Assembly (NCBI GenBank): GCA_964035575.1
Contig: OZ037852.1
Span: forward strand, 620,001-684,000
Reading direction: 5' to 3'
From: Rhynchopus sp. YZ270_cl-10
Taxonomy: Eukaryota; Euglenozoa; Diplonemea; Diplonemida; Diplonemidae
Length of the DNA: 64,000 nucleotides
The notes beneath the pieces are model-generated. The model had not been told where the DNA came from, searched no databases, and saw only the letters and a program-made list of their open reading frames with translations. The position numbers and the translations under genes are program-made. Shown here piece by piece: positions 41,205-52,600 of the stretch. Numbering within the stretch: position 1 is the first letter of the stretch; every line of letters starts with the position of its first letter.

Positions 41205-42377
41205 TCAACAACACAACTCAACGAGATGCGACGTCCCGTCCCCCTTGACGAGTGTGAAGAGCCCCTCGGACAATGGTGGCACCTCAACCACTGATGCCAC
41301 ACCCACACCTCCTGCATCAGGCTCTGTCTGTGGGGTGTTGCTGGCAGACGTGGGGCTAGGTTCGTCCCCTAGGTCTCGAATACCACCACCATCCTGCCCA
41401 CCTTCTGCTACCAGAACAACATGCGGCAACCGTTCTAACACTGTCGGCGCACCCAAACACCCGGTGGCGTGCACCAAACCTGAAAGCACTGTTGTCGCCC
41501 TTGGCAGGACAGTGTGCCCCGCACCTTTCGCGCCACGTTGTTCACGGAAGCTGTCGAACAGACATAGCACCTCCATCTCTCCGAAGGTGAGTTTGCGAAG
41601 CGTGGAGACTCTATCATCATGGAAGGGCTCTGCTGTGAGAAAGGGTTCGTTGCGATCATGCGACACCCAGCCGCAGATGCCGTCTTCCCCGAGGATGTAG
41701 ATCGGGATTGACTTTGCGAGGTTTGATGCCCATGCCCGGAGAGTTTCTAATCTGGCGGTGCAGTTTGCGTAGCGGAGTTGCGCGGGTGTACCGGGCACAT
41801 CCTTTGGGGGTGATTCGAGAAGCAGAACCAAACAGGAGATGCTCACTGCGACGTCTACCCCACCGAGGTGGCCCTGCAGAAACGATGCCAGCAGCCCTCT
41901 TTGCAGTGCTGTTGCACCCCATACCCCGGTCACCCCCACTACCGCACGACCCCCGCCCGACACATTACGCAACGGTGCCTGGCATGGGAGATGCGGCAGC
42001 ACCTTCACCTCATCCGACCCATCTGCAACGTACACCAGCCTCCCCACCACACCTGCTGCAACACTCCTCGCAAAGCCGACATACCTGCTCCGTGAACGAA
42101 GCCCCTGCACCACCACCACACAAGACGCCCCAAGCACCGCATCATGCGTTGCACCCTCCTGGGTGCTCTTCCGCAATCCCATCCCTATGCACTGTGATGC
42201 CGTGCCATGTGTGCTGGTCGCAACCCCCACAAGGCCGTTGTCACTACCCAGAGTGGATTCCCATTGCGTTAAGGCCCAGGAAACCCCGGGGCCCTCAGGG
42301 AGCAGCGCACTGCTGCATGCGTCAACGCGGCGGTGGAGTTGTGCTGAAGATGTAGGTTTGGAAATAGTGGGTGGCAT
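41205..42377 (-). CDS. Gene P: unrecognised protein, most complete copy (390 aa)
   Basis: Starts MPPTISKPTSSAQLHRR at 42377. No known domain recognised. The composition is normal for a globular protein with alternating hydrophobic strands (ASCVVVVQGL, GRLVYVADG, VSISCLVLLLESPP, LPHVVLVAEGG) and a Gly/Val-rich middle, then SIPIYILGEDGICGWVSHD. The C-terminal 40 residues are Pro/Thr/Gly-rich. The frame ends LVKGDGTSHLVELCC. In the copy at 6608 one fewer T shifts the end to LVRGTGRRISLSCVVDGG and a longer tail; the same DNA exists here (41075-41230) out of frame. It lies upstream of A8; fragments flank A1, A2 and A9, so P and class-1 ankyrin genes were duplicated together. Confidence 0.65.
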   Translation of the reverse strand: MPPTISKPTSSAQLHRRVDACSSALLPEGPGVSWALTQWESTLGSDNGLVGVATSTHGTASQCIGMGLRKSTQEGATHDAVLGASCVVVVQGLRSRSRYVGFARSVAAGVVGRLVYVADGSDEVKVLPHLPCQAPLRNVSGGGRAVVGVTGVWGATALQRGLLASFLQGHLGGVDVAVSISCLVLLLESPPKDVPGTPAQLRYANCTARLETLRAWASNLAKSIPIYILGEDGICGWVSHDRNEPFLTAEPFHDDRVSTLRKLTFGEMEVLCLFDSFREQRGAKGAGHTVLPRATTVLSGLVHATGCLGAPTVLERLPHVVLVAEGGQDGGGIRDLGDEPSPTSASNTPQTEPDAGGVGVASVVEVPPLSEGLFTLVKGDGTSHLVELCC

Positions 42378-43754
42378 TTGGTTACTTGCCTTGTGTGAGG
42401 CACATCGAGAAGTACGGATAAGTCAACGACATGTCGTGAGAGAAAAGGGGGTTGATGGTGGGGGTGTAAGTATTGCTGGAGGGTCAGGCTTTTTTCTAAA
42501 TCGGGTCCAAAATTTCCCAAAAACCGAAAATCAATAGTAAAAAAAGTGCGCAACATACCTGTGCATTTCCCCCAAAAAAAAGTGCGTTCCCCCCCCCCCC
42601 TGTAGGGGGAGCAGTGAGACCCTTTTTTCTGTCACACCCCCCAAAAAATCAGGAAAAAGTGTAAAAAAAATATCCGAAAACACAAAACCACCCCAGAAAA
42701 CACATTTGTGGGACTATTTCTTACGTTTTGGTGCCTTTTTGGCACTTTTTGGCACTTTTTTTCTCGATTTTTCGACACTTTTTGTCGCGTTTTCACCCAA
42801 ATTCCCCCTTTTCAGAGGGGATTTGATACAAGGCGATTTATCAAAAAATTCAAAATTTTGAAATAGCCCAAAACAAGAGGAAAAGTGGTTTTTTCCAGTC
42901 ATATGTGTGCACGGAGTGATTTCCGTGGGGTTTTGGAGCCAAAAGTCCAGTTTTTTTCATGTCTTTGCTGAAAATTTTGAATTTTTTTTATACACAAAAA
43001 CCACATTTTAGCCGGGAGGAAGAAGTGTGACAGAAGTGTGACATCGGAGAGGTTTCGAGCCAGAGGTCACCAAAATGGGCAAAACCATCTGAAAACAATT
43101 TTTTCCACCCCCAGTGGGGTCCGGCAATCACTTTCGAGTGGTTTTGGGGACTTCTGTGAAGCTGTGGACAATTTTTTTGGGGTTTTTATGTGTGTAAACA
43201 TGCTAAGAAGTGAGGGCAGTACTGCTTTTTTAAGTGTTTCAGACACTACAGAATACATCTGGGGCCCACACAGGACCCCTAAAAGCTGCAAAAACCATAC
43301 ATTTCCACCCTGGGACCCCACCGGATGTGGACCGAGGTGGTTTTCGGGTGCTTAGAAGGCCTAATGTCTCCTCAAATATTTTTTTTGAAAAGTGTTGAAA
43401 ATTGACCCAATAGCGTTACGCGAGCGTTACGCATTTTTGGCCTTTTTTTCACAAAAAACCGATTTTTTTTAATCAGGAAAGTCTCTGTAGAGGTTGTCAG
43501 GTGGTTTAATGGGATATTTGGGTGATCCCCAGGGCGATTTGCGGCCAGGTACGACCTTTTTGGTGGATTTCTTCACCTAAATTTCAAAAAAATGGGTTTG
43601 TGACAGTATTTGTACAGGGATTTAGACGCCACTGACCCCCCTACCCCCCCCCTGAAAGTGCGTTTTGTCGCATTTCCGAGCCGATCCCGGCATGTGGTGG
43701 GGTCATTTTGGAAAAATGGACATTTTTTTGAGTAGTTGAATAATAATCCACAGT
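42378..43754. other. Repeat-rich non-coding region
   Basis: AT-rich with C- and A-runs (for example 42580-42601). It contains an R3 relative (43676-43735, minus). The stretch 43290-43365 is loosely similar to 57500-57550 (GGTTTTCGGGTGCTTAGA versus GGTTTCGGGGTGTTTAGA). Frames here are lysine-rich low complexity; no gene supported. Confidence 0.5.
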
Positions 43755-44934
43755 ACAGTATACACAGTTTTCACAGTATACACAGTATACACAGTATACA
43801 CAGTATACACAGTATACACAGTATACACAGTATACACAGTATACACAGTATACACAGAATACACAGTATACACAGTATACACAGTATACACAGTATACAC
43901 AGTATACACAGTATACACAGTATACACAGTATACACAGTATACACAGTATACACAGTATACACAGTATACACAGTATACACAGTATGCACAGTATACACA
44001 GAATACACAGTATACACAGTATACACAGTATACACAGTATACACAGTATACACAGTATACACAGTATACACAGTATGCACAGTATACACAGAATACACAG
44101 TATACACAGTATACACAGTATACACAGTATACACAGTATACACAGTATACACAGTATACACAGAATACACAGTATACACAGTATACACAGTATACACAGT
44201 ATACACAGTATACACAGTATACACAGTATACACAGTATACACAGTATACACAGTATACACAGTATACACAGTATACACAGTATACACAGTATACACAGTA
44301 TACACAGTATACACAGTATACACAGTATACACAGTATACACAGTATACACAGTATACACAGTATACACAGTATACACAGTATACACAGTATACACAGTAT
44401 ACACAGTATACACAGTATACACAGTATACACAGTATACACAGTATACACAGTATACACAGTATACACAGTATACACAGTATACACAGTATACACAGTATA
44501 CACAGTATACACAGAATACACAGTATACACAGTATACACAGTATACACAGTATACACAGTATACACAGTATACACAGTATACACAGTATACACAGTATAC
44601 ACAGTATACACAGTATACACAGTATACACAGTATACACAGTATACACAGTATACACAGTATACACAGTATACACAGTATACACAGTATACACAGTATACA
44701 CAGTATACACAGTATACACAGAAAACACAGTATACACAGTATACACAGTATACACAGTATACACAGTATACACAGTATACACAGAAAACACAGTATACAC
44801 AGAAGACACAGTATACACAGTATACACAGAAAACACAGTATACACAGTATACACAGTATACACAGTATACACAGTATACACAGTATACACAGTATACACA
44901 GTATACACAGTATACACAGTATACACAGTATACA
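43755..44934. repeat. 9-bp minisatellite TATACACAG, about 130 copies
   Basis: Nearly perfect tandem array. Variant units (GAATACACAG context, TATGCACAG, GAAAACACAG, GAAGACACAG) are not random: the pair TATGCACAG...GAATACACAG occurs at about 43984 and again about 90 bp later, and GAAAACACAG variants cluster near 44720-44830, showing local block duplication. As 9 is a multiple of three, every frame lacking a stop stays open (IHS repeats on plus, VYT repeats on minus), which explains the 420-440 codon frames here. Confidence 0.97.
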
Positions 44935-45695
44935 GCCCGCTGCAGGCGGAGGAAAAATAGAACTGTGTTATTTTTTTCTTCAAAAATGTTGCTTTTGGAC
45001 AGTTTGAGGACATGACGACCACCATTTTTTTTTCTCGGTCACTTTATCCCTAAGAAACCCACCTACCTTCTACCGAGTAAAAAAAGTGCGCTGGCTGGGA
45101 CCTTATAGCCGGGAAATAAAGTGCGCACATTTTATTTTTTCAAAACCCCAATATCAATACCTGATTTAGAAAAAAGCCTGACTGGAGGGTGTGTGATTTT
45201 TTTTTTTTTTTGAAATTTGCCCCACTCTCGTCACCAGGTAGCGGGCTGGACCTAAAACTGCATCCGGGGGGGTCCTTTCGTGGTTCTAGCTAGAAGCCCT
45301 GAAGGTCTTGGCCTGAGGGTAAAGAGTGCTGGGATGGCTAACCCTGGGAAACGAAGGTGGTCACACACTGTGGAGGTACACACCCGATCCCTAATGAGTC
45401 AACACTACACCTAGGTGGCGGCCTATTACTCGTCTAGTAGGCAAGGGGGAAGTACAGACACCACCGCACTCTTTACAATGATAAGAATATTAACTAAAAC
45501 TCCACATTAAGTGTGACTCTCACTTACACCTCTGGCGGGCGCACTTCTTTTGCGTTTATCGCTCTGCAAATTTATTTGTGTTAAGAAGTCTCGCAGACGA
45601 AAACGTTGGCCACTGACTTTGTGCAGTGAAGAAGGCAGACAGGCACGTGTACTCCCCTAAAAAGGGTAAAAGGGGGTTTTGAAGTCATCTTCAAT
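44935..45695. other. Intergenic region
   Basis: A T-run at 45198-45212, then about 450 bp of mixed composition (45235-45690) with higher complexity than the surroundings. I could not identify an RNA or element. Confidence 0.4.
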
Positions 45696-46453
45696 ATGGA
45701 GCTGAGAGTGCAGAAAAATACGGAGACGTCCTTTCACGGCATCAACTTGAGGAAAAAGTTATCAGATGCGCAACACAAAATGGAGGCATTCAAAAGATGC
45801 CAACTTGCAGTGATAATCAAGCTCGAAGCTGATATCCCGACACTGTACGCCCAGACCCTCCAATCCTCAACCGCCGCACCTACCAGCACCACACACAAAG
45901 CGGTGACTTGAAGTTCACGTGGCCCGAGATGACCCGCAAAGGTTTGAGGGTGAAGGATGGGAACATGCTGAGACAATATCAGTGCATGGTCCTGGAAACA
46001 GGACTCACCACTATCTCCACATACAAAAGGCCATCCATGCACGGTCACCGAGTTGTGATAACTTTCCACAGAGACTGCAGCGGAGACATCCCCAGCGGGA
46101 GACATCACTGTCGGAGTGAGTGTCCCCTCTGTTCTAATGGACGGTCTCAGGATGTGAACATCCACGTGCAAAGGCTTACGTCCGTCTACATTATCTTGAT
46201 GATGAAAGCAACCGCAATGACGTACAGCTGTTCGGCGAAGCAGTTCCCGATGACGACGACAAAGCAGGTCCACATGAATGCGATGCTACTGATGACAACG
46301 ACGGCAGCAGCTATACGCTTGTAAGCTGAGGGGGGGGAAACACCCCAAAAGAATAAATATTTGCGCTTACAGAACCTGACTGGGTGCTGGGAATCTCGAA
46401 AGAGGATATTTCGTGGAAGGGCTGAAGCTCGGTGGAGAGCAAAGTACTCTTAG
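45696..46453 (+). CDS. Tentative four-exon gene, unknown function
   Basis: A model with exons 45696-45809, 45914-46115, 46151-46320 and 46373-46453 gives an open frame of 188 codons. The best intron is 35 nt (46116-46150, donor GTGAGT, CTAAT before acceptor TCTCAG); the last has donor GTAAGC and acceptor GCTTACAG. The first (GTGATA...TTGAAG) is weak. The best-looking peptides are FTWPEMTRKGLRVKDGN and the acidic RLHYLDDESNRND, GEAVPDDDDKAG, ECDATDDNDGSSYTL. No domain recognised. A 179-codon frame on the opposite strand (45734-46273) is an alternative, but its His/Cys/Val-rich composition looks like a shadow. Confidence 0.35.
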
Positions 46454-46485
46454 GACAGTTGACGCCACGGACATTTGGGTATGGG

Positions 46486-46572
46486 AGGGTTTTGGAGTGG
46501 TTTTGGAGTGGTTTGGGAGGTTTTGGAGTGGTTTGGGAGTGGTTTGGGAGTGGTTTGGGAGTGGTTTGGGGG
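46486..46572 (+). repeat. 11-bp tandem repeat GGTTTGGGAGT
   Basis: Seven to eight units of TGGTTTGGGAG with TGGTTTTGGAG variants at the left side. Confidence 0.9.
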
Positions 46573-46734
46573 TCGCGCACGCACTTGTGCTGGGAAGCAT
46601 GCCACCACAGGGTTCTCGCTATCACCGGGGTTCCGTTGGTACCCACAAGAAAAAAATCGGGGGGGAAACTCAAATTTTTGGAAAATTCTTCAAAAAAAAA
46701 ACGAGGATTTTTGCTGGGAGCAAACCCGCATGAG

Positions 46735-47136
46735 GAGGTTCTGTATTGCCTTGAGGGTGCGGGTGGTTCAGGGGTAAAACACAACGGTGGTTGCGGAATG
46801 GAGGATGCGATATATACTTTTAAGCAAAATCCCCTACAAAAATAAAATACCCCCATTCTCGGATGTGGTCGCTGATCTATCTGGGTGGTGTATTCATTCC
46901 CCCAACACAGCATGGCTGGTCAGGAACTCTCCAACGCGTCTGTTGCAAAAGAACAGTGACCCAGTCACCCATTTACACACACCAACCCTTCGGAATACTG
47001 TATTGTATACCCTAAAGCTGGCTAGGAACTCTCCATAAGAAATCCTTAAGGAACTCAGTTTACATGCACGAAAATACAACTCCAACGAAGCTGCACACAA
47101 GAATGGCGCAACTTAAGGAGAATGTCCGGCATTGTC
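46735..47136 (-). repeat. Shared 3'-flank module of ankyrin genes
   Basis: This flank matches 17180-17533 and 25215-25515 (and unit 2), with ACACAGCA(T/C)(G/C)G, GTTGCGGAATGGAGGATGCG and CAACTCCAACGAAGCTGCAC. It marks the 3' side of each duplicated ankyrin module. Confidence 0.75.
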
Positions 47137-48657
47137 CTAACGCTCAGTGTCTGCCCCTGCATCAATGAGCACCTGCACCACGTCTGCATGTTTTCCTTGC
47201 ACAGCACAGTGCAACGCAGTGCTGTTGTTGCTGCCTTGCTGATTCAGGTCCACCTCCGGCAAGCTCACAAGATAGCGCACAGTATCGGTGTTTCCCTCAT
47301 ACGCTGCAAGGATGAGACACGTGTTTCCATCGGCGTCTGTGGCACATACATCCGCACCTGCTTTGAACAACATCTTCACAGTTGTGAGTTTTCCTGAAAT
47401 GCTAGCATAGTGCAGAGGAGAGCGTCCATCATCATCCTTCCTCTCAATGTCTGCCCCTGCATCAATGAGCACCTGCACCACTTCTGTATGTTTTTGATGC
47501 ACAGCAAAGTGCAACGCAGTGCGGTTGTTGGTTCCTTGGTGATTCAGGTCCACCTCCGGCAAGCTCAGAAGATAGCACACAGTATCGGTGTGGCCACAAC
47601 ACGCTGCACGGATAAGACACGTGTTTCCATCGTAGTCTGTGTCACGTACATCCGCACCTGCTTCGACCAACATCTTCACAGTTGTGAGTTCTCCATAAAT
47701 GCTAGCCAAGTGCAGAGGCGAACATCCTTGATCATTCTTTGTCTCAATGTCTGCCCCTGCATCAATGAGCACCTGCACCACGTCTGCATGTTTTTGATGT
47801 ACAGCAGCGTGCAACGCAGTGTAGTAGCCGCTGCCATGGTAATCCAGGTCCACCTCCGGCAAGCTCACAAGATAGCGCACAGTATCGGTGTGTCCAAAAT
47901 ACGCTGCAATAATAAGACACGTGTCTCCTTTTGCGTCTGCGGCACGTACATCCGCACCTGCTTTGACCAACATCTTCACAGTTGTGAGTTCTCCATGACT
48001 GCTAGCCAAGTGCGGAGGAGAGCGTCCTTTATCATTCTTTGTCTCAATGTCTGCCCCTGCATCAATGAGCACCTGCACCACGTCTGCATGTTTTTCCTGC
48101 ACAGCAAAGTGCAACGCAGTGCAGTTGTTGCTGCCTTGTTGATTCAGGTCCACCTCAGGCAAGCTCACAAGATAGCGCACAGTATCGGTGTGTCCAAAAT
48201 ACGCTGCAATAATATGACACGTGTCTCTTTCGGCGTCTGTGGCCCGCACATCCGCACCTGCTTCGACCAACATCTTCACAGTTGTGAGTTCTCCTAAATC
48301 GCTAGCCAAGTGCAGAGGCGAGCGTCCATCATCATTCTTTGTCTCAATGTCTGCCCCTGCATCAATGAGCACCTGCACCACGTCTGCATGTTTTTGCTGC
48401 ACAGCAACGTGCAACGCAGTGCGCTTGTTGCTGCCTTGGTGATTCAGGTCCACTTCTGGTAAGCTCACAAGAGAGCGCACAGTATCGGTGTGTCCACAAC
48501 ACGCTGCACGGATGAGACACGTGTTTCCTTCCGCGTCTGTGGCACGCACATCCTCACCTGCTTTGAACAACTTCATCACAGTTGCGACGAACTTCATCAT
48601 TGTTGTGTTGTGAGTTCTCCTGAAAATGTACACAAATAAAGGGTGAGAAAGTTGCAC
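47137..48657 (-). CDS. Ankyrin-repeat protein A9 (506 aa, class-1 N-terminus)
   Basis: Start at 48657 (MQLSHPLFVYIFRRTHN), with an alternative at MMKFVATVMKLFKAGED. About 15 ankyrin repeats follow in regular 300-bp triple blocks, ending GADTER. This is the most regular array in the window; all repeats keep TALHFAV, GHTDTVRYL and SPLHLAS signatures. It is flanked upstream by a fragment of gene P, as A1 and A8 are. Class-1 genes lack the localisation signal of class 2 and have no signal peptide, so a cytosolic protein is likely. Partners unknown. Confidence 0.88.
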   Translation of the reverse strand: MQLSHPLFVYIFRRTHNTTMMKFVATVMKLFKAGEDVRATDAEGNTCLIRAACCGHTDTVRSLVSLPEVDLNHQGSNKRTALHVAVQQKHADVVQVLIDAGADIETKNDDGRSPLHLASDLGELTTVKMLVEAGADVRATDAERDTCHIIAAYFGHTDTVRYLVSLPEVDLNQQGSNNCTALHFAVQEKHADVVQVLIDAGADIETKNDKGRSPPHLASSHGELTTVKMLVKAGADVRAADAKGDTCLIIAAYFGHTDTVRYLVSLPEVDLDYHGSGYYTALHAAVHQKHADVVQVLIDAGADIETKNDQGCSPLHLASIYGELTTVKMLVEAGADVRDTDYDGNTCLIRAACCGHTDTVCYLLSLPEVDLNHQGTNNRTALHFAVHQKHTEVVQVLIDAGADIERKDDDGRSPLHYASISGKLTTVKMLFKAGADVCATDADGNTCLILAAYEGNTDTVRYLVSLPEVDLNQQGSNNSTALHCAVQGKHADVVQVLIDAGADTER

Positions 48658-48664
48658 CAGATCA

Positions 48665-49008
48665 CACTACGCCCTCACTAATCAGGATTGAACCAAAGGG
48701 AAACAACGCTTTGAGACTACCGTGAGATAAACGGTGACCATCTCCCTGCGAGACAAGAACATAGTACTGTCCCTTCCCCTCCACCCCACCATCAACAACA
48801 CAACTCAACGAGATGCGACGTCCCGTCCCCCTTGACGAGTGTGAAGAGCCCCTCGGACAATGGTGGCACCTCAACCACTGATGCCACACCCACACCTCCT
48901 GCATCAGGCTCTGTCTGTGGGGTGTTGCTGACAGACGTGGGGCTAGGTTCATCCCCTAAGTCGCGGATACCACCAGCATCCTGCCCACCTTCTGCTACCA
49001 GAACAACA
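48665..49008 (-). pseudogene. Fragment of gene P (3' end)
   Basis: Matches 41078-41420 (GIRDLGDEPSPTSVSNTPQ, VVEVPPLSEGLFTLVKG), with the same extra T as the copy at 41205. The match stops at AACAACATGCGG (49008), after which the sequence is unrelated. Confidence 0.75.
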
Positions 49009-49634
49009 TGCGGACGCCACCAAGAAATGAACACACCACCACGACTTTCTACCCAAAACTTCATTTCTCGGAAAATTTCCCCGAAAACACCCAAACTTGG
49101 CCCATACACTTTAGGACACATGCCACGCCGACATGGCTAAAAAAACACCCCAAAATGGCGGGGGGTTATAAATCGACCCATCACTACATGAGTGGAATTT
49201 GATAGAGAAGTGGAGAATGTGTAGAAAGAAAAGAGGACGTAGTGCATAGGGCTTTTAAATCTTCTGGGTTATGAGCAGGTAAATAGAGAGATATTAGGGA
49301 AAAGAAGAAAGGCAGAAAGGGGAAAAGGGGAAAAGGCACATCAGCTGACAAGCAGATTCCTTTTCACATGTAAAACAAAGTGAATGGTGAAGTTGATAGT
49401 GCAAAACGACTCAGGGGGGCGTGGAAGAAAACATACCCCCCTTTTAAGAGAACAACGAAAACTCCAGATGGGGAAACTCTTGGCCTGTTTTTTTTTAGTT
49501 CGCCAATTTGTTTTCTCCATCGATTCCTCCTCCCCAAAAAACAAATCTTAATGGCAAACAAGCAATCAATAAACACCCAATCGAAAAAAAGGGAACGTTG
49601 CACTATCAGGCTACTTGCTTTTAAAAAGGAATAA
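49009..49634. other. Intergenic region 3' of gene B
   Basis: A- and G-rich; no gene recognised. Confidence 0.4.
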
Positions 49635-52600
49635 CTACAGCAACGACAGTGGCGTCATCTGGGCATGCCTCTTATGGGTTGCGGTGACCAGAATGACGCA
49701 TCCGTTGATCGCGCCCTCCTTGCCTTCCTGGATCGACACCCGCACTGCAGCTTCTCCTGCCGCTTTGATGGTAACAAACTGCAGGGCCTTCACCAACGTT
49801 TCTACGAGAGAGACCGACGCCACATCCTTTCGTTGGTCAAACCCGATCACAATCTTTTGGGAGCCTCTTGTGGTGCACTTTCCGACCACCACGCCACCGA
49901 CAATGACGCTGTCGTCTTTTGCGAGATTGACCCCTTTGCCAAATTGAATCATCCCGTCAGCAAGCGGTGTCAGATGTTCATCACGAGGAACACTCCCACG
50001 GCTTTTACGCAAAATGCTGACCTCATCGATGCTGCTCAGCTCCACCGTAAAAATCGCACCCTTGAAAGACTTCTTTTTTGGAGGAAGCTCTGCAATGACG
50101 CATGGTGTCACCTCAACAGCTTTGCCCCCAGCCCTGCTCGGAGGCACCCTCCCTATTGTACGATCAAAGGACAGCAATGGCGGGTGGACGGACACCCATA
50201 TGATCTTCTTGTACACCACCTTCTCCTTCTTGTCGTTCTTATCCCGGTCTGTGAAGGAAAAGGTTAGTTGCACAGCGTGCTTCCCGAGCTGGCTGGTCTG
50301 GTATTTTGCGGCCCGGATTGTGGAGAGAACTTGTTGTTTGGTTGCATCCTCCTTGAAGTCGACGCGATAGCCGTTCCAGGATTGTGTGAAGAAGACGGTG
50401 CTGGGTATGTCGTATTTTTCATCCATAAAGAGACACTCAGATGCGTGATGGCGGGGTGTCGAAAGAAGACCAATCTCGAAGCAAGAATTTCCATATTTGA
50501 GTTCGGAAGTCAACAGAAGCGAGGGAAGGAGGTTGATCCCACCGGTGCCGAGGATGTATTCTGGCACCGATTTGACAGAGAACGGTGTGCCAGCGTTGCA
50601 GGTAAGCACGGCAAGGTATCCCAGAGCGGTGTTGTCATTCGCTCCCTCCTTGCTGATCCGCAGTGATATCCGCTTTGCGCAGTCAAAGGCAGTGTCCGTC
50701 TGGTAGACAATGCATTTCAGAAGGGAATGAAATATTTTGTTCTCCATTTTCGCACATTTGTCGTCAAAATAAATCTTTAATTGAAGCGAATCTGTCTGCA
50801 CCAAGGTTCCGATAGCTACCTTCCCACTATGTATCACCCCATCCACGTTGGTAAAAGGGCTCTGAATCGACCCCTGAACGGCCTGTTCCTTTGTAAGGAA
50901 GAAAAGGCGGTCTTTGTCCCGGTCCTGTTCTGACATGATCTCGACGGTTAAGACGCTGTTCTTTGGAATGATGTCTTTGAAGTGATTTGGTGGTACGACA
51001 GTCAAGTTGCCGAAGATCGAGACACGTGAGTCTACCTTGTAGTCGAATATGTTGAACCCTGCGTGGGGTGATAATTGCGGGGCAAAGAACTGTGCTGTGA
51101 ACTGTGCGAAGGCCTCGTTTGAGACCGGTACATTGCCGGCATTGCAGCGCACGTAGAAGGTGTACTTCGTTGGGTTCGCTGGCGTCTTCACAATCAGGTT
51201 TCGCAGCAGAAACTGCACCCTCCCTTTAGTGACGTTGGTGTTGGTGCCATGCAGCAGCAGAGAGAACGACGGAGGCGTATCGTGCCGTGCCTTGCGTCCT
51301 ACCCCTTCCCCACCACTCCATCCCATGAGCACGGAGCCTGGAGAGGAACCTACTTCTTGGCATTCTTCGTATGATTTTCGGTTGTCGTGGACCCAGACTG
51401 CGCCGTCCTTATCCTTGTGGACGAGCTGTTCGGTGCTGTCCAGGCGGTCTTTGGTAGCATGGTAACGGTCCAGCTGCGAGCCAATCGAGGCCACATCCAC
51501 GAGAGCATCGACATCCCCGCTTTCGACCATGATGTAGCCACCTTCAAAGGTGAGAGTATCTGGATCATACACCTCGAGGTTCGGCAGCAAACAGCATCCA
51601 GCCTGCTCAGCGACGGACCCTATGATGCACTCTATGTTGGAGTAGTCCTTGAACTCTGTTGCGTCGTCGGTCGGAACAATCTGCACGACAACCCCACTCG
51701 TAGAAGTCGTTGGGATAGAAGGCACAGTCAACTCCGTCACAACAATCATCACAATTTTGACCAAATTCTGCGGATTCTTCGACGTATGCACATAAGTCAC
51801 CTTCCGCAAAACGGTCTTCACATCATCCGCCGGCAACGACGACGCAACATACAGACACAACGACGACGGGTCTGTCGTCTCAATGAAATACACCTCCGGC
51901 GCAATAAGCTGCGTTGACCTGATACCTGAGGGGACACCCGAAAAGCCACGTGGCCATGGAACCGCCTCTGAACCGGTTCCGGTCACACCCTTAACCGAAA
52001 TATGATCACCAAACTCTTGCCCCTCTGTGATTTTAAAGGTAATGAGCGAGACCGGAAATGCGTCACGCTGGGACTGCAACACTGCTATCGCTAGGGGAGG
52101 CGACCCTTCTTTGAAGGTCACCGATTGGACTGTTTGGGGCAACACTAGGTGGGGTGACTTTGTGTCTATTGTGATCCGTTTACAGAGCACATCCATATTG
52201 CCAACCACAAGCTCAATGACAAGACAGCGCAGCCCAGACACACACGCCATAGTAGTATCACAATAGTACACCAAGGTGTGCAGCAGACACTCCACCGCCT
52301 CGATGCACGCAGAGTACCCTGTAAACGTGATAGACACCTCCTGGCTATCCTTCAGAAGCTTTCCGATAAGGATGTCTTCATGGTACACATAAAACTCATC
52401 TTTCTCCTCAAGACCAGAGTCTGCTGCCTCCAACCGAATGACCGGAGACAGTGCCGTATCTAAATCGATGTGGTCGCCTTCAGACAACGCGTCTAAAGTG
52501 ATTTTGAGGTGCCCTTCATCGATTTTGTCAGTATCTTCATCAACAACCCTGGCAGCCCGGCAGACCTGAAGGGGCTGAATAAAGGCGGCATGACGTACAA

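Noticed and set aside
41205-42377. Assigning gene P to a protease or receptor family
   Set aside because: No catalytic motif or conserved domain signature is visible; naming a function would be guesswork.
43703-45025. Two 420-440 codon frames of IHS and VYT repeats on opposite strands
   Set aside because: Both are forced by the 9-bp minisatellite; no unique protein sequence of note flanks the repeats.
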